From positions 1 through 64,000 of the forward strand of contig NZ_PUJW01000008.1 in NCBI RefSeq assembly GCF_011189575.1: 64,000 nucleotides of DNA, given 5' to 3'. Both the position numbers and the translations under genes were made by a program. Positions 26,240 through 35,052 of this stretch are shown here, in pieces; within the stretch, counting starts at the first letter, position 1; every line of letters begins with the position of its first letter. This DNA is from Photorhabdus cinerea (GTDB lineage Bacteria; Pseudomonadota; Gammaproteobacteria; Enterobacterales; Enterobacteriaceae). Under the pieces are notes generated by a model. That model did no database searches, was not told the DNA's origin, and saw only the letters and a list, made by a program, of their open reading frames with translations.

Positions 26240-26924
26240 TGAAAAAATCCTTTATAAATTCACCCGTATTAATAAAATCGCCTTTAATTTCGCTTGATAG
26301 TTTGCTCAGAAAGTCAACCAAATATTGAGCATTCAATTGTGCGATCTTCTTGCCCTCTGTTGTGTTCATTTTTTCAGGGAGTTTAAATAGTTTTATTTGA
26401 AAGTGATCGATTGCATAGGACTTGTCATCCAAAGGGCGATTCAGTGCAAAGGGATCATCATAATGAAAAAGGCTTTGACCAAGCATGCCTGCAATATAAA
26501 ATACTCTGGCGAGCCCAATGGCTCCTAACGCATCTAGTCGGTCCGCATCTTGGAGTATCTTAGCTTCTATTGTTTCAGGATGTAAGGCTGCACTATAGCT
26601 ATGAGTTATAATTGCATGTTCTACCGAATCATAAAGTTCTTTTGGGAACTCTGGAAATTCAGTAGACAGAATTCTTGTGGCTTCCTTTGCGGCAAGTTTT
26701 GAGGACTGTTTTTTTTCTGGATGATTCTTTGGTAATGACACAATGTCATGTAAGTAGCTTGAGGCAATTATTACCAAAGGTTCACCTCCTTCTTTCTCCA
26801 TGATTCTTTTTGCGTTATTTGTAACACGAATCAGATGCCCAATATCATGGGCGTTATCATTAGATTTTGCGAGTCGATGTTTTATAAATTCTTTCAAACG
26901 TTCTTCTAAAAGAGCCACTTTCAT
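26229..26924 (-). CDS. YedJ-like HD-domain phosphohydrolase
   Basis: HD-superfamily hydrolase: H30, H59-D60 (SSYLHDIVSLPKNHPEKKQS) and D126/D128 (ILQDADRLDALGAIGLARVF). These stretches are very close to E. coli YedJ as I recall it, and 231 aa is the same size. HD proteins hydrolyse phosphate esters of nucleotides or other small molecules with bound metal. Here the gene is captured in an operon with an oxygenase (6-base gap) and an aminotransferase (11-base overlap), which suggests a dephosphorylation or detoxification step in the same pathway. Confidence 0.85.
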   Translation of the reverse strand: MKVALLEERLKEFIKHRLAKSNDNAHDIGHLIRVTNNAKRIMEKEGGEPLVIIASSYLHDIVSLPKNHPEKKQSSKLAAKEATRILSTEFPEFPKELYDSVEHAIITHSYSAALHPETIEAKILQDADRLDALGAIGLARVFYIAGMLGQSLFHYDDPFALNRPLDDKSYAIDHFQIKLFKLPEKMNTTEGKKIAQLNAQYLVDFLSKLSSEIKGDFINTGEFIKDFFNEN

Positions 26925-26930
26925 TATATT

Positions 26931-27965
26931 TCACCTGTTTAAAAGCATGACATGTTCCATGTTTTCTTTCTTCTTCATGAACGGTATTGTTTCTTCTGTG
27001 TATCCATAAATACGTACTAACCAGCGATCATTACCGTTAAATTTTGCTGAGTCAGATATTGCACTTCTACCATGCAGACAATTCCTATTGTTAATTATTA
27101 ATGCATCACCAGGACTAAGAGTCAAGAATAGAGTATCTGGAGAGTCATTCAAAAGTTTATGAAGGGTATCTAAGGCGTTTTGTGCGATTGCTGTTTTTCC
27201 TATTAGTTTACTGTTACTATATCTAATCCCTATACTTCCATTCGATAGCTGTATTAATACAGAAACGTTATCTATAATGATTTGACGATCAAAAGAAGAT
27301 TGGCTTTGAGCATAGTAATTCTTATCCATAAGGGTTTGGATAATATTTTGAGGTAACTGTTTTAAAATATTTTTTAACGATAATATTGTTGTTGGTATTT
27401 TATCGGGGTTCCTCAGACAAATTAGTCCTAAGCTTTCTGGTGAAAGTGGATCTCCTATATCTGGTTTCTCTTCTTTAAAATAACCGTTAACGACTTCTGT
27501 GTGAAAATTAAGTTTTTTGGTTGATCGCAGAAAACTTTTTTCACTATTTTCGGCGGGCATTACCATATGGCATAGACGACCACCCATTTCATCCTGAAAG
27601 GATGCACATGCGTACCCCGTGAGCTTAAGCAGACCAAGTAATGCAGCAGCTTGAGTTCTCCATCCTGACTCTTCTGGAGTGATATCATTAGTCGGTGTGG
27701 GTGGTAGGTTATATGTTGAAATAAAGTTCTTAAACAGCAAATAAGGAGGTTTCTTTGTTCTCCAGTATTCTACAATTTTAGATAATAAACATGAATCAAT
27801 ATTCTGTATAATTTTTTTTGCAGCTTCATCAGCTAATTGATGTGGTGCCAGTTCTTGAGTATATCTATTCGATATAGTATTTAATGCTTGTGATAGTTTA
27901 TTTTTATCTTGATTAGATAAAAATAAATCTACCGCTGGAAGGGAATCTTTTCGTTCTGTCAACAC
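26931..27965 (-). CDS. VioC/AsnO-type Fe(II)/2-oxoglutarate-dependent amino-acid hydroxylase
   Basis: Clavaminate-synthase-like fold: the iron ligands are read as H155-x-E157 (NFHTEVVN) and H298 (RNCLHGRSAI), and the 2-oxoglutarate-binding arginine as R314/R318 (DRWLVRIYG). The HxE rather than HxD triad is the signature of free-amino-acid beta-hydroxylases such as VioC (L-arginine) and AsnO-type enzymes. 344 aa matches them. Start is GTG 27963-27965 with GAAGGAA upstream. It heads a tight operon with an HD hydrolase and an aminotransferase. Product probably a beta-hydroxylated basic or amide amino acid; this is inference. Confidence 0.8.
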   Translation of the reverse strand: MLTERKDSLPAVDLFLSNQDKNKLSQALNTISNRYTQELAPHQLADEAAKKIIQNIDSCLLSKIVEYWRTKKPPYLLFKNFISTYNLPPTPTNDITPEESGWRTQAAALLGLLKLTGYACASFQDEMGGRLCHMVMPAENSEKSFLRSTKKLNFHTEVVNGYFKEEKPDIGDPLSPESLGLICLRNPDKIPTTILSLKNILKQLPQNIIQTLMDKNYYAQSQSSFDRQIIIDNVSVLIQLSNGSIGIRYSNSKLIGKTAIAQNALDTLHKLLNDSPDTLFLTLSPGDALIINNRNCLHGRSAISDSAKFNGNDRWLVRIYGYTEETIPFMKKKENMEHVMLLNR

Positions 27966-28481
27966 TAGTGTATTCCTTCTTTATTAGCATAAAAATCTAT
28001 TGCTAAATGTGTATGAAATCATAACAAGTGTTGCTTTGTTTTTATATAGCTAGAAGGGAGTAGAAAGATAATTGAATTTTGGCCTAATCAGGGATTAGGC
28101 ACTATTAATACGGTTATTTTTGTACAGGGTGGATTCGATTAATAAGCGTATTTTCTCAGAATGGCGGTCAGTTGCTATAGTAGGAATATTTCTCGCCAAA
28201 GTAAAATTCTAATACCCATTGGAAAATACTCACCCGGTCAAAATAAAATATTATTTTCCATAAAGGGTTGATTCAGTGATTTAGGTTTGGGTTTGTTTCT
28301 TTAAATTTGTTTTTGAAATATTGCTTTATTTGCTTATCTGTATAGTGTGAACATGATACGGTAGAGCTGTTGTCGGTGGATAATTACCACCAAACTTTAG
28401 CTACGCTTATATTATATTCATCTATTAATTTGTTATCCCGCCGGTCAGATTATCTTGTTGTAGATTATTTATACAATATTA
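27966..28481. other. Intergenic region between the oxygenase operon and the transporter
   Basis: About 510 AT-rich bases between divergent units. It must hold the oxygenase-operon promoter, but no clear -35/-10 pair stands out. I see no gene. Confidence 0.4.
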
Positions 28482-28497
28482 TGTGATGTGCATCACA
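28482..28497 (+). promoter_or_regulatory. CRP site of the nucleoside transporter gene
   Basis: TGTGA-TGTGCA-TCACA matches the CRP core perfectly on both halves. It lies about 160 bases before the transporter start, suited to class I or II activation with a long leader. Confidence 0.75.
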
Positions 28498-28656
28498 TTT
28501 TTGGTTTTTTTATTGCTTTTTCCTGTAGGTATTTGTGATGTAAGTTGCTGGTTCATTCCAATGACTGAGTATAATCAGCGCCGACTCAGCGTCAGTGAAC
28601 GATTTACATTCAACTGACATATTTAATTTATTATTAAGTGAACAGGGATTCTTCCA

Positions 28657-29934
28657 ATGCAACTCTTTATGAGCCTGGTCGGGATGGTAGTGCTGATCTT
28701 GATCGCAGTACTTTTTTCCAGTAACTATCGTGCTATTAAACTCCGTACTGTCCTTGGTGCCTTTTTGATTCAGATCGCTATCGGCGCTTTTGTACTTTAC
28801 GTTCCCACGGGTAAGATAATATTAGTAGGTATGTCTGAGGGAGTTTCCAGTGTTATCCATTATGGTCAGCAAGGGATGGATTTTATTTTTGGCGGATTAG
28901 TTTCCCCAAAAATGTATGAGCTGTTTGGCAGCGGCGGTTTTGTTTTCGCCTTGCGCGTACTGCCTATTATTGTTTTCTTCTCTTCACTGATTGCTGTTCT
29001 GTACTACATTGGTGTCATGCAGCTCATTATTAAAATATTGGGCGGTGGCCTACAAAAAATTCTCGGAACTTCGCGTACAGAATCTTTATCTGCGACAGCT
29101 AATATTTTCGTGGGCCAAACTGAGGCACCAATGGTTGTTCGTCCTTATATTGCGACGATGACCCAGTCTGAGCTATTTGCGGTTATGTGTGGTGGCCTGG
29201 CATCCGTTGCAGGTTCGGTACTGGCTGGCTATGCATCAATGGGTGTATCTTTGGATTATTTGATTGCTGCGTCCTTTATGGCGGCGCCAGGTGGTCTGTT
29301 GTTCGCTAAACTGATGGTGCCTGAAACCGAAAAACCCCGCGATACTGTTGATGCAATGTCACTGGTTGCGGAAGAGGACCGCCCTGCTAACATCATTGAT
29401 GCTGCCGCTTCTGGTGCCGCTGCGGGTATGCAATTAGCATTAAACGTAGGTGCAATGTTATTGGCGTTTGTTGCCTTGATTGCATTGGTAAACGGTATTC
29501 TTGGTGGCATTGGTGGGTGGTGGAATTACCCACAACTTTCCCTTGAATTGGTGCTGGGCTGGATTTGTGCGCCAATTGCTTACTTGATTGGTGTTCCGTG
29601 GAATGAAGCCACAGTTGCGGGTTCTTTCATCGGTCAAAAACTGGTTGTGAATGAATTCGTTGCCTTTATGAACTTTGGTGCTTATTTGAAACCAGATGAT
29701 GTGGTTGCGGCAGCGGGTTTGCAGGTTCTGTCAGAACACACCAAAGCCATCATCTCCTTTGCACTGTGTGGTTTTGCTAACCTTTCTTCTGTAGCTATTC
29801 TGTTGGGTGGTTTGGGCGGTATGGCACCAAGTCGTCGTGGGGATGTTGCTCGTCTGGGGATCAAAGCTGTTATAGCGGGTACATTATCTAACCTGATGAG
29901 TGCAACCATTGCCGGATTCTTCCTGGCTCTGTAA
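28657..29934 (+). CDS. NupC/NupX-type concentrative nucleoside transporter
   Basis: CNT-family nucleoside:H+ symporter: about ten hydrophobic segments, the core motifs FVGQTEAPMVVRPYI (substrate-site Q/E) and ANLSSVAILLGG with GFANLSS, and GVPWNEATVAG, all intact. 425 aa, slightly longer than E. coli NupC (400) and nearer NupX/YeiM. It imports nucleosides for the deo pathway encoded about 6 kb downstream in the same direction. The T6SS module now separates them. A CRP site lies upstream and a terminator at 29950. Confidence 0.9.
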   Translation: MQLFMSLVGMVVLILIAVLFSSNYRAIKLRTVLGAFLIQIAIGAFVLYVPTGKIILVGMSEGVSSVIHYGQQGMDFIFGGLVSPKMYELFGSGGFVFALRVLPIIVFFSSLIAVLYYIGVMQLIIKILGGGLQKILGTSRTESLSATANIFVGQTEAPMVVRPYIATMTQSELFAVMCGGLASVAGSVLAGYASMGVSLDYLIAASFMAAPGGLLFAKLMVPETEKPRDTVDAMSLVAEEDRPANIIDAAASGAAAGMQLALNVGAMLLAFVALIALVNGILGGIGGWWNYPQLSLELVLGWICAPIAYLIGVPWNEATVAGSFIGQKLVVNEFVAFMNFGAYLKPDDVVAAAGLQVLSEHTKAIISFALCGFANLSSVAILLGGLGGMAPSRRGDVARLGIKAVIAGTLSNLMSATIAGFFLAL

Positions 29935-29949
29935 CTTTCATTGCAATAT

Positions 29950-29972
29950 GCAGGTGGGATAATCCCGCCTGC
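29950..29972. terminator. Terminator of the nucleoside transporter gene
   Basis: GCAGGTGGGA-TAA-TCCCGCCTGC, a 10-bp stem with one G-T mismatch pair, 16 bases after the stop codon and followed by AATCAATTTT. Confidence 0.8.
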
Positions 29973-30021
29973 AATCAATTTTCCTTCCGGTTTATCTTCA
30001 TTAAATATTGCAGAGTGCAAT

Positions 30022-30211
30022 ATCAAAAAATTGATCATACCGTGCTTTGGCCTCCAAAAAGCGACAGTACATCGGCTGCTAGCCATCAAACGTCACTTTC
30101 AGACACTGAAACTCCTGAATTATTTGTGCCACTGGGTCATACCGGGTTTTGGCAATAAATCGCTGATAGTTAATAGTAATGGCACTCCAGCGATTGACCT
30201 TGCGATATTTT
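30022..30211 (-). pseudogene. Orphan fragment of a Tox-REase-5 effector gene
   Basis: This stretch aligns without gaps to 31649-31839, the catalytic part of the effector gene at 31430-32206 (shared VFxx...DGWQP...FLEAKARYDQFF region). The Trp codon of DGW is TAG here (30079-30081), so it is also nonsense-mutated. At its N-terminal side it is cut by a truncated ERIC (30212-30297). Such orphan effector ends are typical debris at polymorphic-toxin loci. Confidence 0.85.
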
Positions 30212-30297
30212 TCACTTACCCCAGTCACATAGTTATCTATGCTCCTAGGGATGCGCTCACTTGCCGCCGCGCTGCAATTTGAAATCTATTGGGTATA
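30212..30297. repeat. ERIC/IRU element, copy 3 (truncated, ~86 bp)
   Basis: Matches the other copies from CACTxACCCCAGTCACATAG to the terminal GGGTATA, but lacks the first ~40 bases (TATACC...GTTGGCTGCACT). Its truncated end abuts the effector fragment, sharing CACTT with it, so the two were joined by recombination or insertion. Confidence 0.85.
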
Positions 30298-30382
30298 GGC
30301 ATATTAACTCCTCCTATTTATCTTATTTTTTGCAATATGAATCTTTAAACCAGAGGTTTAAATATTGCGAATAAAACTCTCA

Positions 30383-30649
30383 TTAACTTATAAGCGTAAG
30401 GTTATGCTGACGGGCAATTAATCTTGCCCCGCATGCTGTTTGCATTCCTTCAAGTGCAATGGATTTTCCCTGATATTGCAGGGAGTCAGTACCTTCAATA
30501 ATAGGAAAAACTCCTTTGCATTGGGGGCATTCGACCTGATCCCCTTTACCTGCAATGGAAATACCGTTGTAAGTATATTGGTCAATGGCGGTAATGACTT
30601 TACCACTATGATCTGTTGTATCACCCAGCAGGATAACAGCCTTTGACAT
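30383..30649 (-). CDS. PAAR-domain spike-tip protein of a type VI secretion system
   Basis: 88 aa from ATG 30649 (GGAGAA upstream; the frame extends to 30673). PAAR signature: AVILLGDTTDHSGKVITA at the N-terminus, GISIAGKGDQVECPQCKGVF, and GMQTACGARLIA near the end. The cysteine/histidine pattern is that of zinc-binding tips. PAAR proteins sharpen the VgrG spike. It is the last gene of the VgrG module, so this spike carries its own tip. Confidence 0.85.
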   Translation of the reverse strand: MSKAVILLGDTTDHSGKVITAIDQYTYNGISIAGKGDQVECPQCKGVFPIIEGTDSLQYQGKSIALEGMQTACGARLIARQHNLTLIS

Positions 30650-30694
30650 TAAAGTTCTCCATTGTTTTACCATTAGAAAATAATATCGTTACCC

Positions 30695-31417
30695 TTAAAT
30701 CTCAGTAATTAATGGCAGCCATCCCAGATTGAGCAACTGAATTTCAACATCATTGGATTTATCAATATCATCCTGATTTTCACCATCAAAAATCCCTTTT
30801 TGGGTGATGATTAATGTGCCAATTTGCTGATCGTTTTGATAAACGGGAAGTACGTCTTCTGCCATAGGAAGACAGGATTTATCAATTATTCTAGGCTGAT
30901 AAAGCATCCAGCCGACACTGAGACGGTCAGGGAAAACCTGTTTATTCTGTAATGTATATTCGTTGGTTTCAACTTGAATATAGGGGAAATTACGACTGTT
31001 CACTAGATATTTGACAAGTTCAACTAACCGGGAAATATTAAGCTGGTTGCTGTCAATTTTTAGGTTCAGTTCTAACTTGACCCAGTTAGGACCTCTAGTA
31101 GATAATTTATTATAACTAATACTACTAGCTGTCTCATCTTGTTCTCCATCCCACATATCTTCGATGAGTGACGGAAAATCTTTTTTATAAGATTTTTCAA
31201 AATAACTCACTGTTTTTTCCGTTGGACCTTGTTCATCAAACACAACATGTTTTAATGCCTCTTTTCGGGAGTAACCAGTTAAGTACCATGTTTTTTTCTT
31301 TTCAAAAAATATATCTATTTGTCGTGTAATAAAATACAAATCCATTAACGCTGAATTTACAGTAATAGTTTCCTGTTGTTCATAACGCACATTGATTTCT
31401 ATACGAATTATAGCCAT
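30695..31417 (-). CDS. Imm52-type immunity protein
   Basis: 240 aa, follows the Tox-REase-5 effector by 12 bases with a good ribosome site (GAGGTAAAT). No signal peptide or membrane segment, as expected for an antidote to a cytoplasmic nuclease. The sequence (MAIIRIEINVRYEQQETITV; SVGWMLYQPRIID) resembles Imm52, the family paired with Tox-REase-5 toxins in the polymorphic-toxin literature. The family name is from memory; the immunity role rests mainly on position. Confidence 0.7.
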   Translation of the reverse strand: MAIIRIEINVRYEQQETITVNSALMDLYFITRQIDIFFEKKKTWYLTGYSRKEALKHVVFDEQGPTEKTVSYFEKSYKKDFPSLIEDMWDGEQDETASSISYNKLSTRGPNWVKLELNLKIDSNQLNISRLVELVKYLVNSRNFPYIQVETNEYTLQNKQVFPDRLSVGWMLYQPRIIDKSCLPMAEDVLPVYQNDQQIGTLIITQKGIFDGENQDDIDKSNDVEIQLLNLGWLPLITEI

Positions 31418-31429
31418 ATTTACCTCGAA

Positions 31430-32206
31430 TTAAACTGTTATCATTAAATCGGAACAGGGGGTGTAATGAACACTAATATTTTTATGTTCAATAAATAGCG
31501 CCTTAAAATATTTACAACTTATGGGTTGTAAAAAATGCCATTCCACATGAGGCATATTATCTAATGCATTACAGACTGCTTGGTGTCTCTCAGCCTGTTT
31601 TTTCCCTGATTTTGCCCCCTTCCACCAACTTTTAGGTTTTCCCTTACTATCAAAAAACTGGTCATACCGCGCCTTAGCCTCTAGAAATAAACAACGCTTA
31701 GGCTGCCAGCCATCAAACGTCACTTTCAGACACTGAAACTCCTGAATTATTTGTGCCACCGGGTCATACCGGGTTTTGGCAATAAATCGCTGATAGTTAA
31801 TAGTAATGGCGCTCCAGCGATTGACCTTGCGATATTTTTCACTTGTCACCGGAATAGCCAGACATTCTTCGCACGCTTTCTGCTTTTCCGTACTTTCACA
31901 TTCTTCCGTTTTGGCCGCTATTTGGGTTTGAACCGCAGAGGTATCAACCGGACCATCATCCAAATCATCATCTTCCCAAAAATCGGCGTGGGCTTCTGCG
32001 CTCCAGACGATATTGCGATCTTGATCTGTGATTTCAGGGGTTATTACAAAATCCGTTTTCTGATGTCGAATAATGTTGTCATCTTCTTCTACTGAACTCT
32101 TTTTTCCTGCTTCCATCACACCAACCGCAATTAATACTCCGGTGCAGGCAGTAATAACGTATTCAGCAGCACCTACAGCAACCGGGGCCAGTAAGGGTAT
32201 TGGCAT
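31430..32206 (-). CDS. T6SS nuclease effector with Tox-REase-5 domain
   Basis: 258 aa. The N-terminus is hydrophobic (about 3-31, IPLLAPVAVGAAEYVITACT), then an acidic linker, then a restriction-endonuclease-fold domain from about 122: NRWSAITINYQRF, TFDGW (D165) and FLEAKARYDQFF (E176-x-K178), i.e. the PD-(D/E)xK core, followed by the family's basic tail (SWWKGAKSGKKQAERHQ). Tox-REase-5 effectors cut DNA in competitor cells (TseT of Pseudomonas is one). Neighbours are VgrG, a DUF4123 adaptor and a small protein upstream, immunity and PAAR genes downstream. Confidence 0.85.
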   Translation of the reverse strand: MPIPLLAPVAVGAAEYVITACTGVLIAVGVMEAGKKSSVEEDDNIIRHQKTDFVITPEITDQDRNIVWSAEAHADFWEDDDLDDGPVDTSAVQTQIAAKTEECESTEKQKACEECLAIPVTSEKYRKVNRWSAITINYQRFIAKTRYDPVAQIIQEFQCLKVTFDGWQPKRCLFLEAKARYDQFFDSKGKPKSWWKGAKSGKKQAERHQAVCNALDNMPHVEWHFLQPISCKYFKALFIEHKNISVHYTPCSDLMITV

Positions 32207-32207
32207 A

Positions 32208-32549
32208 TCAATGTCTCCTGTTCATCCTATTTTTTGCAATACGAAGGAAATCTTTAAACTGTTGTTCTGGATTCTGACCGGAAGATTCAAATACATCCTT
32301 GATTGGTGAAGCATTCTGAAAGTCGGGATTAAAGGCCACCAGATATAAATAAGATTGGATAGTATTTTTTTCCTGAAAGTTTAATGCTAATAAATAATCG
32401 TAAGCCCCTTTTAATCGTTTACTGAGATGAGAATTACAAGGGATTAAATTTGCGTATTCAGCCAAGATCTCTTTTTCCACTTTTTCAACAAATTCTTGTT
32501 TTTCTAACTCAATAATTTTATCGAATTGTCCCTGAGTCAGTTTAATCAT
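32208..32549 (-). CDS. Small protein of the VgrG-effector module, function unknown
   Basis: 113 aa, charged and helical (KIIELEKQEFVEKVEKEI), no signal peptide. It overlaps the DUF4123 gene by 4 bases (ATGA) and ends 1 base before the effector start, so it is translated with them. I do not recognise the family. By position it may be a second chaperone or an adaptor for the effector. Confidence 0.75.
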   Translation of the reverse strand: MIKLTQGQFDKIIELEKQEFVEKVEKEILAEYANLIPCNSHLSKRLKGAYDYLLALNFQEKNTIQSYLYLVAFNPDFQNASPIKDVFESSGQNPEQQFKDFLRIAKNRMNRRH

Positions 32550-33043
32550 AACATTGCTCCCGACACCGAATAATAGCTCGAATTATGCTGATAAAGCCAT
32601 TTGGTCATTCCGCGAGTAAATTCTACCAACTGCTCATCATTGAAAATTTCCTGAATTCGATGTAAAACACGAGGATCATAAAAACGGAAAAGCGCCGTCT
32701 GTTTTGTCGGCAACTGGATATTTAAATAAGGCAATAGATGTCGGGTCAATTGATCTAATGATAAAGGTGTCAATATCCACGATACAGAAGGATAGGTATC
32801 TTCTAACTCTGACAATTTATTATGCCAATGATGTCCATATTCCATATCAAATAACCAAGGGCCAGCAAACGCAATTTTTGAATCAGGGTAGTACCTGAAT
32901 AAAGGATTATTTACCCCGGCAATATATTTAATTTCTGCCTGAAAGTAGTACTCATATTGCAAGCCATTTACCAGAGCATAAAGCCGAGTTTCAGGGTGCT
33001 CTTTCTGATAGTTCATTAATTTTTCATTTAATTCTAATATCAT
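32546..33043 (-). CDS. DUF4123 T6SS effector adaptor
   Basis: 165 aa from ATG 33043, whose ATGA overlaps the VgrG stop; AGAGGA lies upstream. The longer frame to 33106 runs inside vgrG. DUF4123 (Tap/TEC) proteins load effectors onto a cognate VgrG. Features seen: RLYALVNGLQYEYY start, AFAGPWLFDM, LTPLSLDQLTRHLLPYLNIQ, and FRFYDPRVL, all typical. The gene order vgrG-DUF4123-effector supports the role. Confidence 0.88.
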   Translation of the reverse strand: MILELNEKLMNYQKEHPETRLYALVNGLQYEYYFQAEIKYIAGVNNPLFRYYPDSKIAFAGPWLFDMEYGHHWHNKLSELEDTYPSVSWILTPLSLDQLTRHLLPYLNIQLPTKQTALFRFYDPRVLHRIQEIFNDEQLVEFTRGMTKWLYQHNSSYYSVSGAML

Positions 33044-35052
33044 GATTGTCCTCTGATAACCATTGTTGCTCCTTCCAGTTCTGCTTTCAGCAAACAACTG
33101 ATGCACAGCCCCTTATTGGGTATTTTCGGTATTTGTGCCGGAATATCTACATTCGCCTGCTTCATCTCTTTTTGTAACATATCGGGCAATTTCCCTCCCC
33201 AACCAGAACCTATACCCGGTGTCCCACTACCGAAATTAATTCCTGAGCTACTGGTGATGCCACCAGCATCAATTTTGATAAAATGTCCCGCCGCTTGGAG
33301 AGTTAATTCACTACCAGCATCAATAACTAAGGTAGTTCCTGAACTCAGGTGAATTGCATTTTCCCCCAGCATGAAGAGTGCATCATCGGCCTTGACATGC
33401 AATTTTTTTCTGGACGAAACGGATATGTCATTATTAGCCAGAACGCGATATTCATTATCAACACGTAAATGAGCATCGTGCTTAATATGGTGGATTCGGT
33501 CATGTTCAATATTGATTGTTTCGTCATTTAAGATTTGAGTCTTCATGTTTTTCTGAGCATGAATAAATATTTCTTCCCGATCTTTTTCATCCTCAAACCG
33601 CAATTCATTAAAGCCTTTTCCTTTGTGGGTCCGGGTCTTAAAGGTGGTGCGGGTTTTTTCGGCAGGTAAATCCAGCGGCGGGCGATTCAGGCCGTTATAG
33701 GTGCAGCCGGTCACAATCGGACGATCAATATCGCCATTCAGATAGGAAACAATCACCTCCTGACCAATACGGGGAACCGCCATAAAACCGTAACCACTAC
33801 CATTCCAACCTTGCGCGAACCGCACCCAACAGGCGGCGTTTTCATCGGCCTTATCATAACGATCCCAGTGAAAATGGACGCGAATACAACCGTCTTCATT
33901 AACATAAATCTCTTCCCCTGCCGGGCCAACCACGGTCGCGACTTCATCACCATCCGCCAGCGGTTTGTAACGATATAGCGGTCGCCAGTCCTTATAGCCA
34001 GAAATAAAACTGAATTCATTATGCAAATAAGTTCCTGACTCGCTGCTGCCTTCTTGCAATGCCTGCGGACATTTACCGTGATGATGAATAGACACGATTT
34101 GCCAGCGGGTATTTATGGCTTCAACCGGGTGTTCGCTGAGGTCAAAGATTTTACCGGGCATCAGTTTAAAACAATGACTTTGCCCATAGCCGGCCAAACG
34201 TTGGTTCTGAACTGCCTGCTGACGGCGCTGGACAAACGGTTTCGCCTCCGCATCTTTCTGAAAACGTCCGTAGCTTTCAAAGATCGAAAACAGGGTTTTC
34301 TGCCCCGCTACACGCGGATCGGTATCGGCCCAGTGCGTGAGGAAGTAATCAGGATTTTGCGGATTTCTATCCTTATAAATAACCCGCTGCGGGGTCATGG
34401 AAACACCCAGATGCACCTGATTGATCACATTCATTTCTGTGGCAGTCTGTATCTGGGGATTGTAGACCAGGGGTAAATTGGCGGTCATGCCTAAGTGGCT
34501 ATCACTGAAAAACAGTTTGTTGTCTTCAAACCAGAAATTCAGCCCTTCTTCGGCGACTAACCGGGCAAAAAAGTCATAATCGGACTCCCGTTTCTGCGTC
34601 ACATACTCGCGAATATAATGAAACTCATTCAGTTGGGAATCAGCCAACACATGGTGTTTTTTCAGCAAGCTATTGAGAATGGCCGGCACACTTTGCCGAT
34701 GATAAATCCGGCTATCCTGATTCAGGGTCATTCGCCAGAGAGCGGGCCGGACAGTAAGGGAATAAAGGGTACGATGAGCATGAGTCTCTCTTAATACCGC
34801 CTGGGCGATAACACCACTGACCTGACGTTGTTCAACGCCATTAAAAACCACCCGGAATTTCACCGACTGTAATAACAGTGATTCTAAATCAATATCGGCC
34901 CGTTTACTGACCAGAGTTAAAGACAGCGTAAACAGTTGGGACAATTCTTCCTGCAAAGAAAACTCGGCTACAGCAAATGTTTTCTCTGGGAGATCGTTTG
35001 CGGTGAGTGTAAAGATCAATCCGCTTCGTTCTGAATTAAAATCATTAACCAT
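33040..35052 (-). CDS. VgrG spike protein of a type VI secretion system
   Basis: 670 aa from ATG 35052 (a TTG at 35058 is in frame). Order: gp27-like N-terminal half (SLTLVSKRADIDLESLLLQS; HYIREYVTQKRESDYDFFAR), gp5 OB-fold (VVGPAGEEIYVNEDGCIRVH; WVRFAQGWNGSGYGFMAVPR; GQEVIVSYLNGDIDRPIVTG), then DUF2345-type beta-helix repeats (about 480-590) and a short unique tail of about 60 residues. It forms the trimeric needle tip. No baseplate, sheath or ClpV genes are in the window, so it is an orphan cargo module served by a core elsewhere. Confidence 0.95.
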   Translation of the reverse strand: MVNDFNSERSGLIFTLTANDLPEKTFAVAEFSLQEELSQLFTLSLTLVSKRADIDLESLLLQSVKFRVVFNGVEQRQVSGVIAQAVLRETHAHRTLYSLTVRPALWRMTLNQDSRIYHRQSVPAILNSLLKKHHVLADSQLNEFHYIREYVTQKRESDYDFFARLVAEEGLNFWFEDNKLFFSDSHLGMTANLPLVYNPQIQTATEMNVINQVHLGVSMTPQRVIYKDRNPQNPDYFLTHWADTDPRVAGQKTLFSIFESYGRFQKDAEAKPFVQRRQQAVQNQRLAGYGQSHCFKLMPGKIFDLSEHPVEAINTRWQIVSIHHHGKCPQALQEGSSESGTYLHNEFSFISGYKDWRPLYRYKPLADGDEVATVVGPAGEEIYVNEDGCIRVHFHWDRYDKADENAACWVRFAQGWNGSGYGFMAVPRIGQEVIVSYLNGDIDRPIVTGCTYNGLNRPPLDLPAEKTRTTFKTRTHKGKGFNELRFEDEKDREEIFIHAQKNMKTQILNDETINIEHDRIHHIKHDAHLRVDNEYRVLANNDISVSSRKKLHVKADDALFMLGENAIHLSSGTTLVIDAGSELTLQAAGHFIKIDAGGITSSSGINFGSGTPGIGSGWGGKLPDMLQKEMKQANVDIPAQIPKIPNKGLCISCLLKAELEGATMVIRGQS

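Noticed and set aside
28209..28240. Possible degenerate ERIC fragment (ATACCCATTGGA...CTCACCCGGTCA)
   Set aside because: Only two short matches at wrong spacing; not enough to call an element.
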